Source: Sorangium cellulosum (GTDB lineage: Bacteria; Myxococcota_A; Polyangia; Polyangiales; Polyangiaceae). Taken from it: a stretch of DNA of 38,975 nt. Made by a program: the position numbers and the translations under genes. The notes beneath the pieces are model-generated. The model was given only the letters and a program-made list of their open reading frames with translations, had not been told where the DNA came from and made no database searches. Below are positions 31,298 to 38,975 of the stretch, in pieces. Position 1 is the first letter of the stretch, and every line of letters begins with the position of its first letter. The stretch covers positions 1 to 38,975 of the forward strand of contig NZ_JEMA01000316.1 in NCBI RefSeq assembly GCF_001589285.1, in the 5' to 3' direction.

Positions 31298-32617
31298 ATG
31301 AGCATCGACCGCGCCGTGCTGGAGCAGATCGATCGGGTCGGCGGGCGTCTGGCGGAGGGCAAGGCCCTCAGGCTGCTCGACGACATCGCCTGGCCCCGCG
31401 AGGTGGAGGAGCGCTTCTTCGCCTCCGGCGAGGAGCGCCTCCCCGAGGTCGAGTACCGCGTCGACCGCGACGGGCTCGCGCGGCGCATCGCCGAGCTGCG
31501 CGAGCTGCTCCGGTCGATCGACGGCGACGCCCCGGCGCTCGCGTGGCTGCGGGACAACGTGCGCGCGCAGATCCAGGCCGCGGAGCTGCTCGACGCCGCG
31601 GGCACCCGCGAGTTCTCCGAGCGCTCGCGGGAGCTCTACGGCGGCGCGCGCACGCGGTTCTACGGGAGCGCGCTCAGGAACATCGACCTCGCCGAGCACC
31701 TCACCGAGCGCCTGCGCGTCCACGGCTGGGACGAGGCGAGCGACCCCGAGGAGGAGCCGCTCGACGCGGGCGCGCTCCGGGACCAGCTCGCCGCGCGCGT
31801 GGCCGCGCGGAGGCCGCACATCGACATCGAGATCGCGCTCGACCCGCGGATCACGGCCAAGGTGGTGGCCGGCATGAGCCGGGTCCGCGTCCGGCCGGAG
31901 GCCACCTTCGCGTCGTGGGAGGCCGAGGGGCTGTGGCACCACGAGGTCGAGACGCACGCGCTCACCGCGCACAACGGCGCGGCGCAGCCGAGGCTGCCGT
32001 TCCTGCGCTCGGGCGGCCCGCGCACGACGCGCACGCAGGAGGGGATCGCCATCTTCGCCGAGCTGTACAGCCGCTCGCTCTCCATCGGCCGGCTCACCCG
32101 GCTCGCCGAGCGGGTGCGCCTCGTGGACATGGCCGAGCAGGGCGCGAGCTTCGTCGATCTCTACCGCTACCTGCGCGAGCGCGGCGCCGAGCGCCGCGAC
32201 GCCTACTTCGACGCCCAGCGCGTCTGCCGCGGCGGGCTCTGCGAGGGCGGCGCGCCGTTCACCAAGGACGCCTGCTACCTGGCCGGCATGCTCGAGGTCT
32301 ACGCCTTCCTGGCCGCCGTCCTGCGCGGCGGGCTGCGCGACGAGGTGGAGCTGCTCGTGTGCGGCCGGATCGCGCTCGACGACATCGCGGTGCTCGCGGA
32401 GCTGCGCGCGGCCGGGGCGCTCGAGCGGCCGCGCTACCTGCCGGGCTGGCTGCGCGCCTGGCAGACGCTGCTGCCGTACTTCGCGTTCACGTCGTTCATG
32501 GACGGCATCGATCTCGGCCCGGTGGAGCGGCACTTCCAGGAGCTGCTCCGCGTGGCCGCGGAAGCGCGGCCGGCCGGGGAGGGGAGGCGGCGCCGCCCCA
32601 GGCCGCGCGAGGCGTGA
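31298..32617 (+). CDS. DUF1704 (QEGLA-motif) putative zinc metallopeptidase
   Basis: The 439-residue protein has the two hallmarks of the family annotated as flavohemoglobin expression-modulating QEGLA-motif proteins: HHEVETHALTAHNG with HExxxH (His215, Glu216, His220), and TRTQEGIAIFAELYS with QEGIA (247-251), whose Glu248 is the likely third zinc ligand. Eukaryotic relatives are the MATCAP (KIAA0895-type) tubulin carboxypeptidases, which use the same residues. A carboxypeptidase-like activity is therefore plausible; the bacterial substrate is unknown. ATG 31298 starts MSIDRAVLEQIDRVGGRLAEG. The end is Arg/Pro-rich. It is single, with no obvious operon partner. Confidence 0.9.
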   Translation: MSIDRAVLEQIDRVGGRLAEGKALRLLDDIAWPREVEERFFASGEERLPEVEYRVDRDGLARRIAELRELLRSIDGDAPALAWLRDNVRAQIQAAELLDAAGTREFSERSRELYGGARTRFYGSALRNIDLAEHLTERLRVHGWDEASDPEEEPLDAGALRDQLAARVAARRPHIDIEIALDPRITAKVVAGMSRVRVRPEATFASWEAEGLWHHEVETHALTAHNGAAQPRLPFLRSGGPRTTRTQEGIAIFAELYSRSLSIGRLTRLAERVRLVDMAEQGASFVDLYRYLRERGAERRDAYFDAQRVCRGGLCEGGAPFTKDACYLAGMLEVYAFLAAVLRGGLRDEVELLVCGRIALDDIAVLAELRAAGALERPRYLPGWLRAWQTLLPYFAFTSFMDGIDLGPVERHFQELLRVAAEARPAGEGRRRRPRPREA

Positions 32618-32677
32618 GCGGCCTGGGCAGCGCGCCGGGCGTGGCGCCGGGGCGCGGGTGGGAGCGGCGCCCGCGCG

Positions 32678-34693
32678 TCAGTTCGTGAACCGGAGGTTGT
32701 CCACGAAGTAGGGCCCCGAGCCGGCGTTCACGTTGAGCTCGATCGTCAGCGACACGTCGCTCGGCGACGCGTTCAGCGCGGTGACGGTGGGCGCGGCGAG
32801 CGTGTACGTGAAGGTCGAGAACGCGTTCTGACCGAGGGGGCTCAGGTTGGTCGTCCCGACGAACTGGTTGTGGATGCCGGCGGACGGGATCGAGATCAGC
32901 ACCGTGACGGCCCCCAGCCAGGAGGGGTTGGGCTGGACGGGCGACGTGAAGAAGTCGAGCTTCAGCTTGTTGCCCACGGGCGCGAGGCCCGCGGCGCTGA
33001 ACGGCGCGCTCTTGATCTGATTCCACGCGTTCGGCGTCCCGATCCGGAGCGCCCGGATCCCCTCGGTCACCCAGCCCGTCACGAGCGAGAGCGGAGCCTG
33101 GGAGGACGTCCACAGGCCCGACCGCTCGAACCCGAGGACCGGATTGCCGGAGAGGAAGTCGCTCATCACCTGCTCGCGGTACGGGAGGAACTCGTCGGTG
33201 AGCAGGTTCGAGATCTGGAATCGCTTCCTGCCGGGCTCACCGGGGATGTCCTCTGTCTGCTCGGAGGTGTGCGTGAACAGGAAGTTGTTGGAGGGGATCG
33301 GCGAGGAGAGGCCGACGTCGTTGTTCCCGCCGGCGCTGTCTTCCTTGACGAGGTGGCACCCCGAGCAAGAGATCGTCTGGGCGCGCGCGAGGAGCTGATC
33401 CGGCGTCAGCGGGCTGCCGATGGCGGTGAGCTTCTGCTGGATCCCGGTCCTGAAGGTCGACTGCCCGGTGCCGAGCGCGAGCCGGTAGTTGTTCTGATCG
33501 ACGATGAGGAGGGCCTCCCCGGCACCGTAGGTGGCTGGCACGAGCGTCGGGTAGTCGAACCGGTTGATGTCCCCAGCGGAGGCGAGCGCCTCCACAGCGT
33601 TGTTGACGAACCACGACTGGAAGCTCGCCGCTCGGGGGTCGGTCGAGGCGGGGTCGAAGAGCAGCGCGGAGGGGTTGTCGTCGACGTGGGTCGGCACCGC
33701 CAGCAACTGGCAACCTCCGCCGGCGCACTGGTGCGAGAGCTTGAACTCCCGGAGCGACCAGTCGTCCTGCGCGAAGGGGGGCGGCCGCAGGAAGTCGTTG
33801 ACGCGGATCTGCCCGCCGCCCGCGGCGAAGCGGTCGATGTGGAAGACGGGCGAGAACCCGGGCAGGCCGTCGAAATAGAAGCTCTGCAGCGCGTCGGCGC
33901 GTTCCTGGGCGCTCATGTCAGGATCCGACAGCCCGCGCCAGAACTCGACGATAGGGCTGCAGCCTTGCCGGCCCTGGCCGGGGTTCGGGTTGGGCAGCCT
34001 GGACTCGAAGATGATGAAGCTGCGCATGCCGCCGTTCGTCTGGGCGTCCCCGCCCCGCCGCGCGAACACGACGCGGTACTCGCCGCAGTCCGAGCCCAGC
34101 GGGCTCGCGAGATCGAAGCGGTTCACGAGCGTCGTGGCCATGTAGAGCGACTCGCCCGGCGGCGCGGGGAACGGGTCGCTGGCGGCGTCTTGCCCGACGG
34201 CGCGGCTGCAGACGACAGGGAATCCGTTGATGGACCCGTCGAAGCGCTCCGTGAAGATGCCGTCCATCGTCGCGGGGAAATCGGGGAGCACGACGTCATC
34301 GCAGTGCGGGCCGAGGGCGAACCCTTCGCTGGCCTTCCGGTACGTGTCGAACATCTGACGGAACATCAGCTCCGGCGTGAGACCCGGGACGTTCGCCTGA
34401 TCGACGAGCTGCTGCAGCACGCCCTCCAGCGTGAACCCGGACACGATGTCCGTGTCCGTGACGATGAGCGACTTGCGGGGGTCGATCGGGAACGTGAGCG
34501 CCTGCGCGTCCGCGCCGACCGCCTCGACGACGTCGTCGTGTGCGCCGTCCATCGGATCGCTCGCCGCGCAGGAGACCGTGGGGATCGCGAGCGAGAGGAG
34601 CGCGGCGCGGCGCGCCGTCCGCCACGTCCTGGCGGAGAGAGCCTCGCTTCGCGAGCGCGACGTCGATGGGGAGCAAGATGGGCCAGAGACCAT
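32678..34693 (-). CDS. Large secreted protein with single CxxCH motif
   Basis: The 671-residue product starts at ATG 34693, after AGGAGG four bases upstream. The basic start is followed by a signal-like stretch, RAALLSLAIPTVSCAAS, with a possible lipobox Cys. The middle holds ISCSGCHLVKED (Cys443, Cys446, His447), a c-type haem motif, inside a region that reads like a cytochrome domain. The C-terminal 130 residues look like a beta-rich carbohydrate-binding-type or sandwich domain (KLDFFTSPVQPNP, VSLTIELNVNAGSGPYFVDNLRF). I do not recognise the family. A surface redox or binding role fits the secretion signal but remains a guess. Confidence 0.8.
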   Translation of the reverse strand: MVSGPSCSPSTSRSRSEALSARTWRTARRAALLSLAIPTVSCAASDPMDGAHDDVVEAVGADAQALTFPIDPRKSLIVTDTDIVSGFTLEGVLQQLVDQANVPGLTPELMFRQMFDTYRKASEGFALGPHCDDVVLPDFPATMDGIFTERFDGSINGFPVVCSRAVGQDAASDPFPAPPGESLYMATTLVNRFDLASPLGSDCGEYRVVFARRGGDAQTNGGMRSFIIFESRLPNPNPGQGRQGCSPIVEFWRGLSDPDMSAQERADALQSFYFDGLPGFSPVFHIDRFAAGGGQIRVNDFLRPPPFAQDDWSLREFKLSHQCAGGGCQLLAVPTHVDDNPSALLFDPASTDPRAASFQSWFVNNAVEALASAGDINRFDYPTLVPATYGAGEALLIVDQNNYRLALGTGQSTFRTGIQQKLTAIGSPLTPDQLLARAQTISCSGCHLVKEDSAGGNNDVGLSSPIPSNNFLFTHTSEQTEDIPGEPGRKRFQISNLLTDEFLPYREQVMSDFLSGNPVLGFERSGLWTSSQAPLSLVTGWVTEGIRALRIGTPNAWNQIKSAPFSAAGLAPVGNKLKLDFFTSPVQPNPSWLGAVTVLISIPSAGIHNQFVGTTNLSPLGQNAFSTFTYTLAAPTVTALNASPSDVSLTIELNVNAGSGPYFVDNLRFTN

Positions 34694-35032
34694 GAAACCT
34701 CCTGGAAGCACGCGACACGCGTGCTCGCTGCGCCGGCCTCATCAGCCGACGCCTCGTGGATGCCGCCATGGCGCTCGCCCTTCGGATTATTTTGTCCCTG
34801 CCTGATTTTTGTGAAGCTCGCCGAAGGAGGCCGACATGGTACCGTGTCGAATTCCAGTACAGTCGAGTTCCTGTGCCACTGTCCTCGTCGACGGCCCCTG
34901 ACGACGTTGCTCGGCGGCTCGGGTCGGCCCCGCAGCTCGGCGCAGCGGCGCCACTCCCCACCGCGGGCGCGCTGCACAAGGCTGCTCTCGGCGCGGCGGG
35001 GCCGCGACGGTACCTGGCACGAGGGGGGACCC
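34694..35032. other. Divergent intergenic region
   Basis: About 340 bases between the secreted CxxCH protein and the HhH gene. An AT-rich stretch at 34785-34815 (GATTATTTTGTCC) probably belongs to a promoter. No gene is supported here. Confidence 0.45.
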
Positions 35033-35272
35033 ATGGCGGAGACGATCGACATCAACAAGGCGAGCGCGGAGGAGCTGCAGCAGGCGCTCCAGGTGAGCGA
35101 GGAGTGCGCGCGGAGGATCGTCGAGAAGCGCGAGCAGCTCGGGGGATTCAGCAGCTGGGAGGAGCTCAAGCAGGTGGCCGGCATCGACGATGCAATGGTG
35201 GAGAGCCTGAAGGACGGGGGCTTCAAGGTCTGGAAGGGCTTCGTGCCGCCGCCCTCGGCGAAGCACGCCTGA
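35033..35272 (+). CDS. Small helix-hairpin-helix protein, ComEA-like
   Basis: The 79-residue product has one pair of HhH motifs: IDINKASAEELQQALQVSEECARRIVEKRE and SWEELKQVAGIDDAMVESLKDGGF. This is the DNA-binding repeat of ComEA, but the membrane anchor of ComEA is absent, so a stand-alone cytoplasmic DNA-binding or protein-binding role is more likely. ATG 35033 follows GAGGGGGGA. It has no clear operon partner; the lipase gene begins 348 bases later. Confidence 0.87.
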   Translation: MAETIDINKASAEELQQALQVSEECARRIVEKREQLGGFSSWEELKQVAGIDDAMVESLKDGGFKVWKGFVPPPSAKHA

Positions 35273-35620
35273 GCCGGCGGACGGGAGGCCTGATGCTGTT
35301 CTCGACGGCGGCACGCGTCGGGACGCCGCACCAGGCTTGCGCCGTGTGGGGCAGCCCCGCGGCGCAGCGATGGCGGGCTGTCGTCGAGGGCAGCGAGGCG
35401 CTCCGTTCAACACGGTCGCGGGGCGGGTTCATCCATGTCGCCCATACGCCCTGCTTGTCGGCACGCGCCGCGGCGGGCGCAGGTCGCGCTCTGGCACCGG
35501 GCGCTCGCCGGCGGTAGACCTGTCGAGAGCGCGCTCAGGGCTCGCGCCATGAGGCCTGCCCGTCCGGCCCGCACGAGGAGGCGTCCGGGCATGCCAGGCA
35601 GCTTGATGAGGGGAGGACTC
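35273..35620. other. Gap with no clear gene
   Basis: The 348 bases between the HhH and lipase genes are open in some frames, but translations are Arg/Ala/Gly-rich and lack start signals. Nothing recognisable is seen apart from the GGGGAGG ribosome site of the lipase at the right end. Confidence 0.45.
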
Positions 35621-36721
35621 ATGACGGATTCCATCGTTGCTACGCCGCCTCTGGACGTCCTGGTCCCGCCGGCGGCCTCTGGGGCGGACGCGCTCGGCGA
35701 CACATCCGCCGAGCGAGGCACGATCCAGCGGCTCTTGCGGGTAGATCCCGCGACGCGTGAGCCGGACAGCGATGCGACGCTGATCCTGTCCCTGGCGTCG
35801 GCGTGGATGTACTCGGATCCGGACACGCTGAGGAAGGCGCTGTGTGTCTACGGCGAATGGAATTTCGTGCGGGTCAGCGTGGAGAACAACGCGCTCTTCC
35901 TGGCGAGCGACGTGTGCTTCATCCAGAGCAGGTGCAGGCGCCTGCTCATCCTGTGCGTCAAGGGGACCGAGCCGGGGAACATCTTCAACTGGCTCACGGA
36001 CGCAAGCGTCGCGTCCCAGCGATTCCACGCGCTCGGGCGCGTCCACGGCGGCTTCGCGCGCAACGTCGACGTGATGTGGGATATGATCGACAGGCATTTC
36101 CACGCGGCGCTGCGCGGCGAGAACATCCATGACGTGCTCCCAGGCACCGCGGACTCCCCGTGTACCGCCGTCAGGTCGAGCACGGACGGCGGGCCCGCGC
36201 CGGAGGCCCCGGGCAAGCTGGAGGCGCTCTACATCACCGGACACAGCCTTGGCGCAGCGATGGCGGCGCTCGCCGCCGCGCGCCTGTTCACGGACAACAA
36301 ATACGGCGAGATCCGGCGGCTCCTGCGCGGGGTCTACACCTTCGGGCAGCCCATGGTCGGCGACGCGGCCTTCGCGTCCAGGGCCGAAGATCTCTTCGGC
36401 GACAGGTGCTTCCGCTTCGTCTACGCGAACGACATCGTGCCTCGCCTGCCGCCGCTCTCGACGGGCCGCTTCGCGCACTTCGGGAGGGCGTACCGCTCGA
36501 AGGGGGAGGGGTGGACGTACGAGAGCAAGGCCGCGGGCCAGACGCGCACGTTCCTCGTGGGCGCGTCGGTCGGCATCTTCGCCTGGATCAAGCAGCAACT
36601 GCCGATCATCCGGTGGATCCCGGTGCCCTTCTCCTGGGGCGACCACTCGCCGGCCAACTACGTGGAGGCGTCGCAGCAGGGCACGGCGCAGCCGGCCCTC
36701 TTCCGGTTCCGGATCGACTAG
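35621..36721 (+). CDS. Class 3 lipase-family alpha/beta hydrolase
   Basis: The 366-residue protein has the fungal-type (class 3) lipase pattern: LLILCVKGTEPGNIFNWLTDAS (oxyanion-side region), VHGGFARNVDVMWDMI, the nucleophile elbow LYITGHSLGAAMAALAAA with Ser209, the acid region FRFVYANDIVPRLPP, and a late His in WGDHSPANYVEA. All three members of the triad are thus placed. No signal peptide is seen; the first 60 residues are Pro/Ala-rich. It would hydrolyse lipid or ester substrates. ATG 35621 follows GGGGAGG; in-frame upstream ATGs have no such site. Confidence 0.92.
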   Translation: MTDSIVATPPLDVLVPPAASGADALGDTSAERGTIQRLLRVDPATREPDSDATLILSLASAWMYSDPDTLRKALCVYGEWNFVRVSVENNALFLASDVCFIQSRCRRLLILCVKGTEPGNIFNWLTDASVASQRFHALGRVHGGFARNVDVMWDMIDRHFHAALRGENIHDVLPGTADSPCTAVRSSTDGGPAPEAPGKLEALYITGHSLGAAMAALAAARLFTDNKYGEIRRLLRGVYTFGQPMVGDAAFASRAEDLFGDRCFRFVYANDIVPRLPPLSTGRFAHFGRAYRSKGEGWTYESKAAGQTRTFLVGASVGIFAWIKQQLPIIRWIPVPFSWGDHSPANYVEASQQGTAQPALFRFRID

Positions 36722-36825
36722 CCTCGACGGCTCTGCTCCCTCGCCGGCCATGGCGAGGCGGCGGCCCCTGCGCGCCGGCGGACGGCGCGCCCGGTGAGGC
36801 GCGTGGAGCGCAGCAATTTCACCGC

Positions 36826-36869
36826 GCCCGCAGGCCTTGCACGGCCCCGACGGCTCAGGGCCTGCGGGC
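36826..36869 (+). terminator. GC-rich stem between lipase and CBS genes
   Basis: GCCCGCAGGCC (36826-36836) pairs fully with 36859-36869 around a 22-base loop, about 105 bases after the lipase stop. No T-run; possible terminator or leader structure of the next gene. Confidence 0.4.
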
Positions 36870-36984
36870 CGCGGGCGCGCGCTGGTCGGCCTCTTGCATG
36901 CTCCGTCGGGCGGGTGCAGTGGCGAGGAGCTCGCAGCGACGGCAGGCGTGCTCATGCGCGCCGAGGGCGCAAGGAGTCCGTTCG

Positions 36985-37416
36985 ATGAAGCTCACGAAGA
37001 ATCGCATGGTCGAGGATTACATGAGCACGGCGGTCATCACGCTGAAGGAGGCCGACACGATCAGCGCCGCGAACCTCGAGATGAAGCTCGCGGAGATCCG
37101 GCATCTTCCCGTCGTCGACGCGAAGGGGCGCGTCGTCGGGATCGTCTCCGATCGCGACCTGCTCCGCCACGTGAGCAGCCTCGGCGGCCAGCCCATTCCG
37201 ATCGCGTCGATCATGACCCGGCGTGTCCGCACCGTCCGATCGACGACCCCGGCCGCCGACGCAGCCCAGATGCTGCTCGATCACAAGATCGGCTGTCTGC
37301 CCGTGGTCGGCGACCAGGAGCAGCTCGTCGGGATCATCACCGAGACCGATTTCCTGAGCATCGCCCAGCACGCGCTGCGGGGCATCGACGTGACCGAGGG
37401 CGCCGAAGATCGCTAG
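36985..37416 (+). CDS. Protein with two CBS domains
   Basis: The 143-residue protein consists of two CBS domains: MVEDYMSTAVITLKEADTISAAN to VVGIVSDRDLLRHVS, and IASIMTRRVRTVRSTTPAADAAQ to LVGIITETDFLSIAQ. Such a pair forms a Bateman module that binds adenine nucleotides and reports energy state. There is no attached enzyme or transporter domain, so a partner protein is expected but not visible nearby. ATG 36985 follows AAGGAG. Confidence 0.94.
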   Translation: MKLTKNRMVEDYMSTAVITLKEADTISAANLEMKLAEIRHLPVVDAKGRVVGIVSDRDLLRHVSSLGGQPIPIASIMTRRVRTVRSTTPAADAAQMLLDHKIGCLPVVGDQEQLVGIITETDFLSIAQHALRGIDVTEGAEDR

Positions 37417-37418
37417 AG

Positions 37419-37434
37419 GGCGGGCTCTCCCGCC
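37419..37434 (+). terminator. Short hairpin after CBS gene
   Basis: GGCGGG-CTCT-CCCGCC begins three bases after the stop codon; 6-bp stem, no T-run. Weak terminator candidate. Confidence 0.35.
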
Positions 37435-37593
37435 TGCGCCGCGCCGGCATCGGCCGTCTCGTCGCCCGAGCTCTTCCCGGGCTCCGTCAGGCGAGGAGGC
37501 CGGAGGCGACCCGGCGCGCCGCGCGGGCGTGCGCGCGACGATCTCGTTGTGAAACGGGGGGCGTGCAACTAGATTCCGCGGCCGCACGCCCCC

Positions 37594-38975
37594 ATGACCG
37601 CCACACCTGCCTCGCCCGAGCCCGCGGCCACGCCGCCTGAGCGCCGCTGGCCGCGCATCTCCCGCCGCGCGGCGCACGCCGTCGCGGCCGGGATCCTCGC
37701 GCTGGCGGCGGCCCTCATGGCGGTCGACATCGCGCGCGACTCTCCGACGTACGATGAGCCGTTCCACACGACGCGCGGGCTCGCGCTGTGGTGGGAGGGG
37801 GACAGCCGCCTCTCGTTCGCCCACCCGCCGCTCGCGAACGCCCTGCAGGCCGCGCCGGGCGCCGCGCGCGGGGCAGCGGTGGATCTCTCCGGGCTCCGCG
37901 GGTGGGAGCAGTCCGATCTCGTGGAGGTGGCGCGCGGGTACGGGGCAAAGAGCTACGAGCGCGCGCGCTCGGACATGCTGCGCGGGCGCGCGGTCACGGC
38001 GGCGCTCGCGCTGCTGCTCGGCGTCTACCTCTACGCCCGCTCGCTCCGGCACGGCGCGACGCGCGCGCTCCTCGTGCTCGGCCTGTACGCGCTGCACCCC
38101 ATGGTGCTCGCGCACGGCCACCTGACGACGACCGATCTGCCGATCGCCGTCGCCTTCGTGATCGCCGTGTGCGAATGGCAGAGCTACCTCACGGGCGGCA
38201 GGCCGCTGCGGCTCGTCACGGCCGCGCTCGCGCTCGGCGCCGCGATGGTCACCAAGTTCAGCGCGCTGATACTCCCGCCCGCCTTCGCGCTTGTCGCGCT
38301 GTACGCCGCCCTCCGGCGGGCCGGCCGGTTCTCCGGTCTCTCCTGGCCGCGCGTCGCCGGCGGGCTCGCGCGCGACGCCGCCGTCGTCCTCGCTGTCGTG
38401 CTCCTGATGATCAACGTGTCGTACGGCTTCCAGCGGACGGGCTGGACCGTCGACCGCATCCTCGCGGAGCCCGAGCCGGTGCACTGGCTCAGCAGCAAGC
38501 AGAACAGCAACCTGCTCGACCGATCGGCGCTGCTCCAGGCGCTCCCGGGCGGCTTGCGCGTGCCGCTGCCCTACACCTATGTCTTCGGGACGTTCTCCGC
38601 CGCCGCCCACACCACGTCGAACCACGGCAACTACTTCTTCGGCGGCCTGAACGGCCCCTCGCCCGCGTACTTCCCTGTCCTGCTCGTCCTGAAGAGCCCT
38701 GTTGGATTCCTGTTCTTGCTCGGGGTCGGCGCGTCGCTCCTCCGCGTGCGCCGGCGCTGGCCTCGCCTGCGGACGGTGGCCCTCGCGACCGCTCCGGCGC
38801 TCTTCATGGTGCTCGCGGTGAGGTCGCAGATCAACCTGGGCGTGCGGCACGTCCTGCCCGTGGTGCCGTTCCTCGCGATGGTGGCGGCGCGCGGCGGCGC
38901 GTGGCTCGCGCTCCGCCCCCGGCGGGCGGCGGCGCGCGTCCCCGCGAGGCTCGCCAGGTTCGCGGCGGCGGGGGC
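37594..38975 (+). CDS. GT39/PMT-like membrane glycosyltransferase, N-terminal part
   Basis: About 460 residues are visible before the window ends. A basic cytoplasmic N-terminus is followed by a first membrane helix (AVAAGILALAAALMAV) and a first outer loop with SPTYDEPFHTTRG, the Asp-Glu motif typical of GT-C enzymes of the dolichyl-phosphate-mannose-protein mannosyltransferase type. Many further hydrophobic helices follow (TAALALLLGVYLYARSL, LPIAVAFVIAVCEW, AAVVLAVVLLMINV), with an extracytoplasmic segment containing YTYVFGTFSAAAHTTSNHGNY. It should move a sugar from a polyprenyl-phosphate donor to a protein or glycan. ATG 37594 is the start; the C-terminus is missing. Confidence 0.86.
   Translation, partial: MTATPASPEPAATPPERRWPRISRRAAHAVAAGILALAAALMAVDIARDSPTYDEPFHTTRGLALWWEGDSRLSFAHPPLANALQAAPGAARGAAVDLSGLRGWEQSDLVEVARGYGAKSYERARSDMLRGRAVTAALALLLGVYLYARSLRHGATRALLVLGLYALHPMVLAHGHLTTTDLPIAVAFVIAVCEWQSYLTGGRPLRLVTAALALGAAMVTKFSALILPPAFALVALYAALRRAGRFSGLSWPRVAGGLARDAAVVLAVVLLMINVSYGFQRTGWTVDRILAEPEPVHWLSSKQNSNLLDRSALLQALPGGLRVPLPYTYVFGTFSAAAHTTSNHGNYFFGGLNGPSPAYFPVLLVLKSPVGFLFLLGVGASLLRVRRRWPRLRTVALATAPALFMVLAVRSQINLGVRHVLPVVPFLAMVAARGGAWLALRPRRAAARVPARLARFAAAG

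Noticed and set aside
35435-35620. N-terminal extension of the lipase to 35435
   Set aside because: Residues are Arg/Ala/Pro-rich and the GGGGAGG site fits ATG 35621.
1-38975. tRNA, rRNA or insertion sequence
   Set aside because: No cloverleaf-like tDNA, no rRNA motif and no transposase or terminal inverted repeats were noticed by eye; a covariance-model scan would be decisive for small RNAs.

Overview
The window is very GC-rich DNA that looks chromosomal and myxobacterial, most like Sorangium/Polyangiaceae. This taxonomic call is an inference. It rests on strong third-position GC bias, many secreted lipoproteins with Ser/Gly/Thr-rich linkers behind a lipobox, fragments of the large kinase/ATPase/STAS proteins common in that group, a big hybrid histidine kinase, and plant-biomass hydrolases. 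I saw no rRNA, tRNA, CRISPR array or intact transposable element.

Layout. 1-1.1 kb: start of a GH10 xylanase gene cut by the left edge, then a cluster of CCGACCC(A/G)GGTTG repeats. 1.1-4.1 kb: minus-strand genes for an amidotransferase-like protein, a DinB-like protein and a two-gene unit of unknown function. 4.2-8.9 kb: plus-strand SDR, an ArsR/SRPBCC pair behind a clear operator-like palindrome, a phytanoyl-CoA-dioxygenase-like enzyme and a GH3-type acyl-amido synthetase. 8.9-10.6 kb: GH5 cellulase-like lipoprotein with a good terminator. 11.3-14.3 kb: an unknown protein, a twice-frameshifted kinase/ATPase-STAS remnant and a PEBP-like lipoprotein. 14.9-17.6 kb: a PQQ-type sugar dehydrogenase facing a probable dihaem cytochrome lipoprotein, with a perfect 16-bp stem between them. 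18.1-24.9 kb: DUF4180 protein, glutathione S-transferase, cytochrome P450 and a 1290-residue two-kinase hybrid sensor.

The most interesting part is 24.9-30.2 kb, a compact class III lanthipeptide locus. A 45-residue precursor has a perfect Shine-Dalgarno sequence. Its core SHASLLLCGDSSLSLTSCK carries two Ser-X2-Ser-X3-Cys motifs and is almost the same as the Streptomyces morphogen SapB (RamS) core as I remember it. The leader keeps an LxLQ-like motif but has a run of nine glycines. Downstream, after two strong intercistronic hairpins, lies an 884-residue LanKC synthetase with lyase, kinase and cyclase domains. A divergently transcribed ABC exporter lies 466 bp upstream. The genes fit together as precursor, modifying enzyme and exporter of a SapB-like surface-active peptide in a non-actinobacterial, probably fruiting-body-forming host. 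No leader protease is visible.

30.2-39 kb: an unknown protein, a DUF1704/QEGLA-motif putative metallopeptidase related to the MATCAP tubulin carboxypeptidases, a large secreted protein with one CxxCH motif, a small HhH protein, a class 3 lipase, a two-CBS-domain protein, and the start of a GT39-like membrane glycosyltransferase cut by the right edge.
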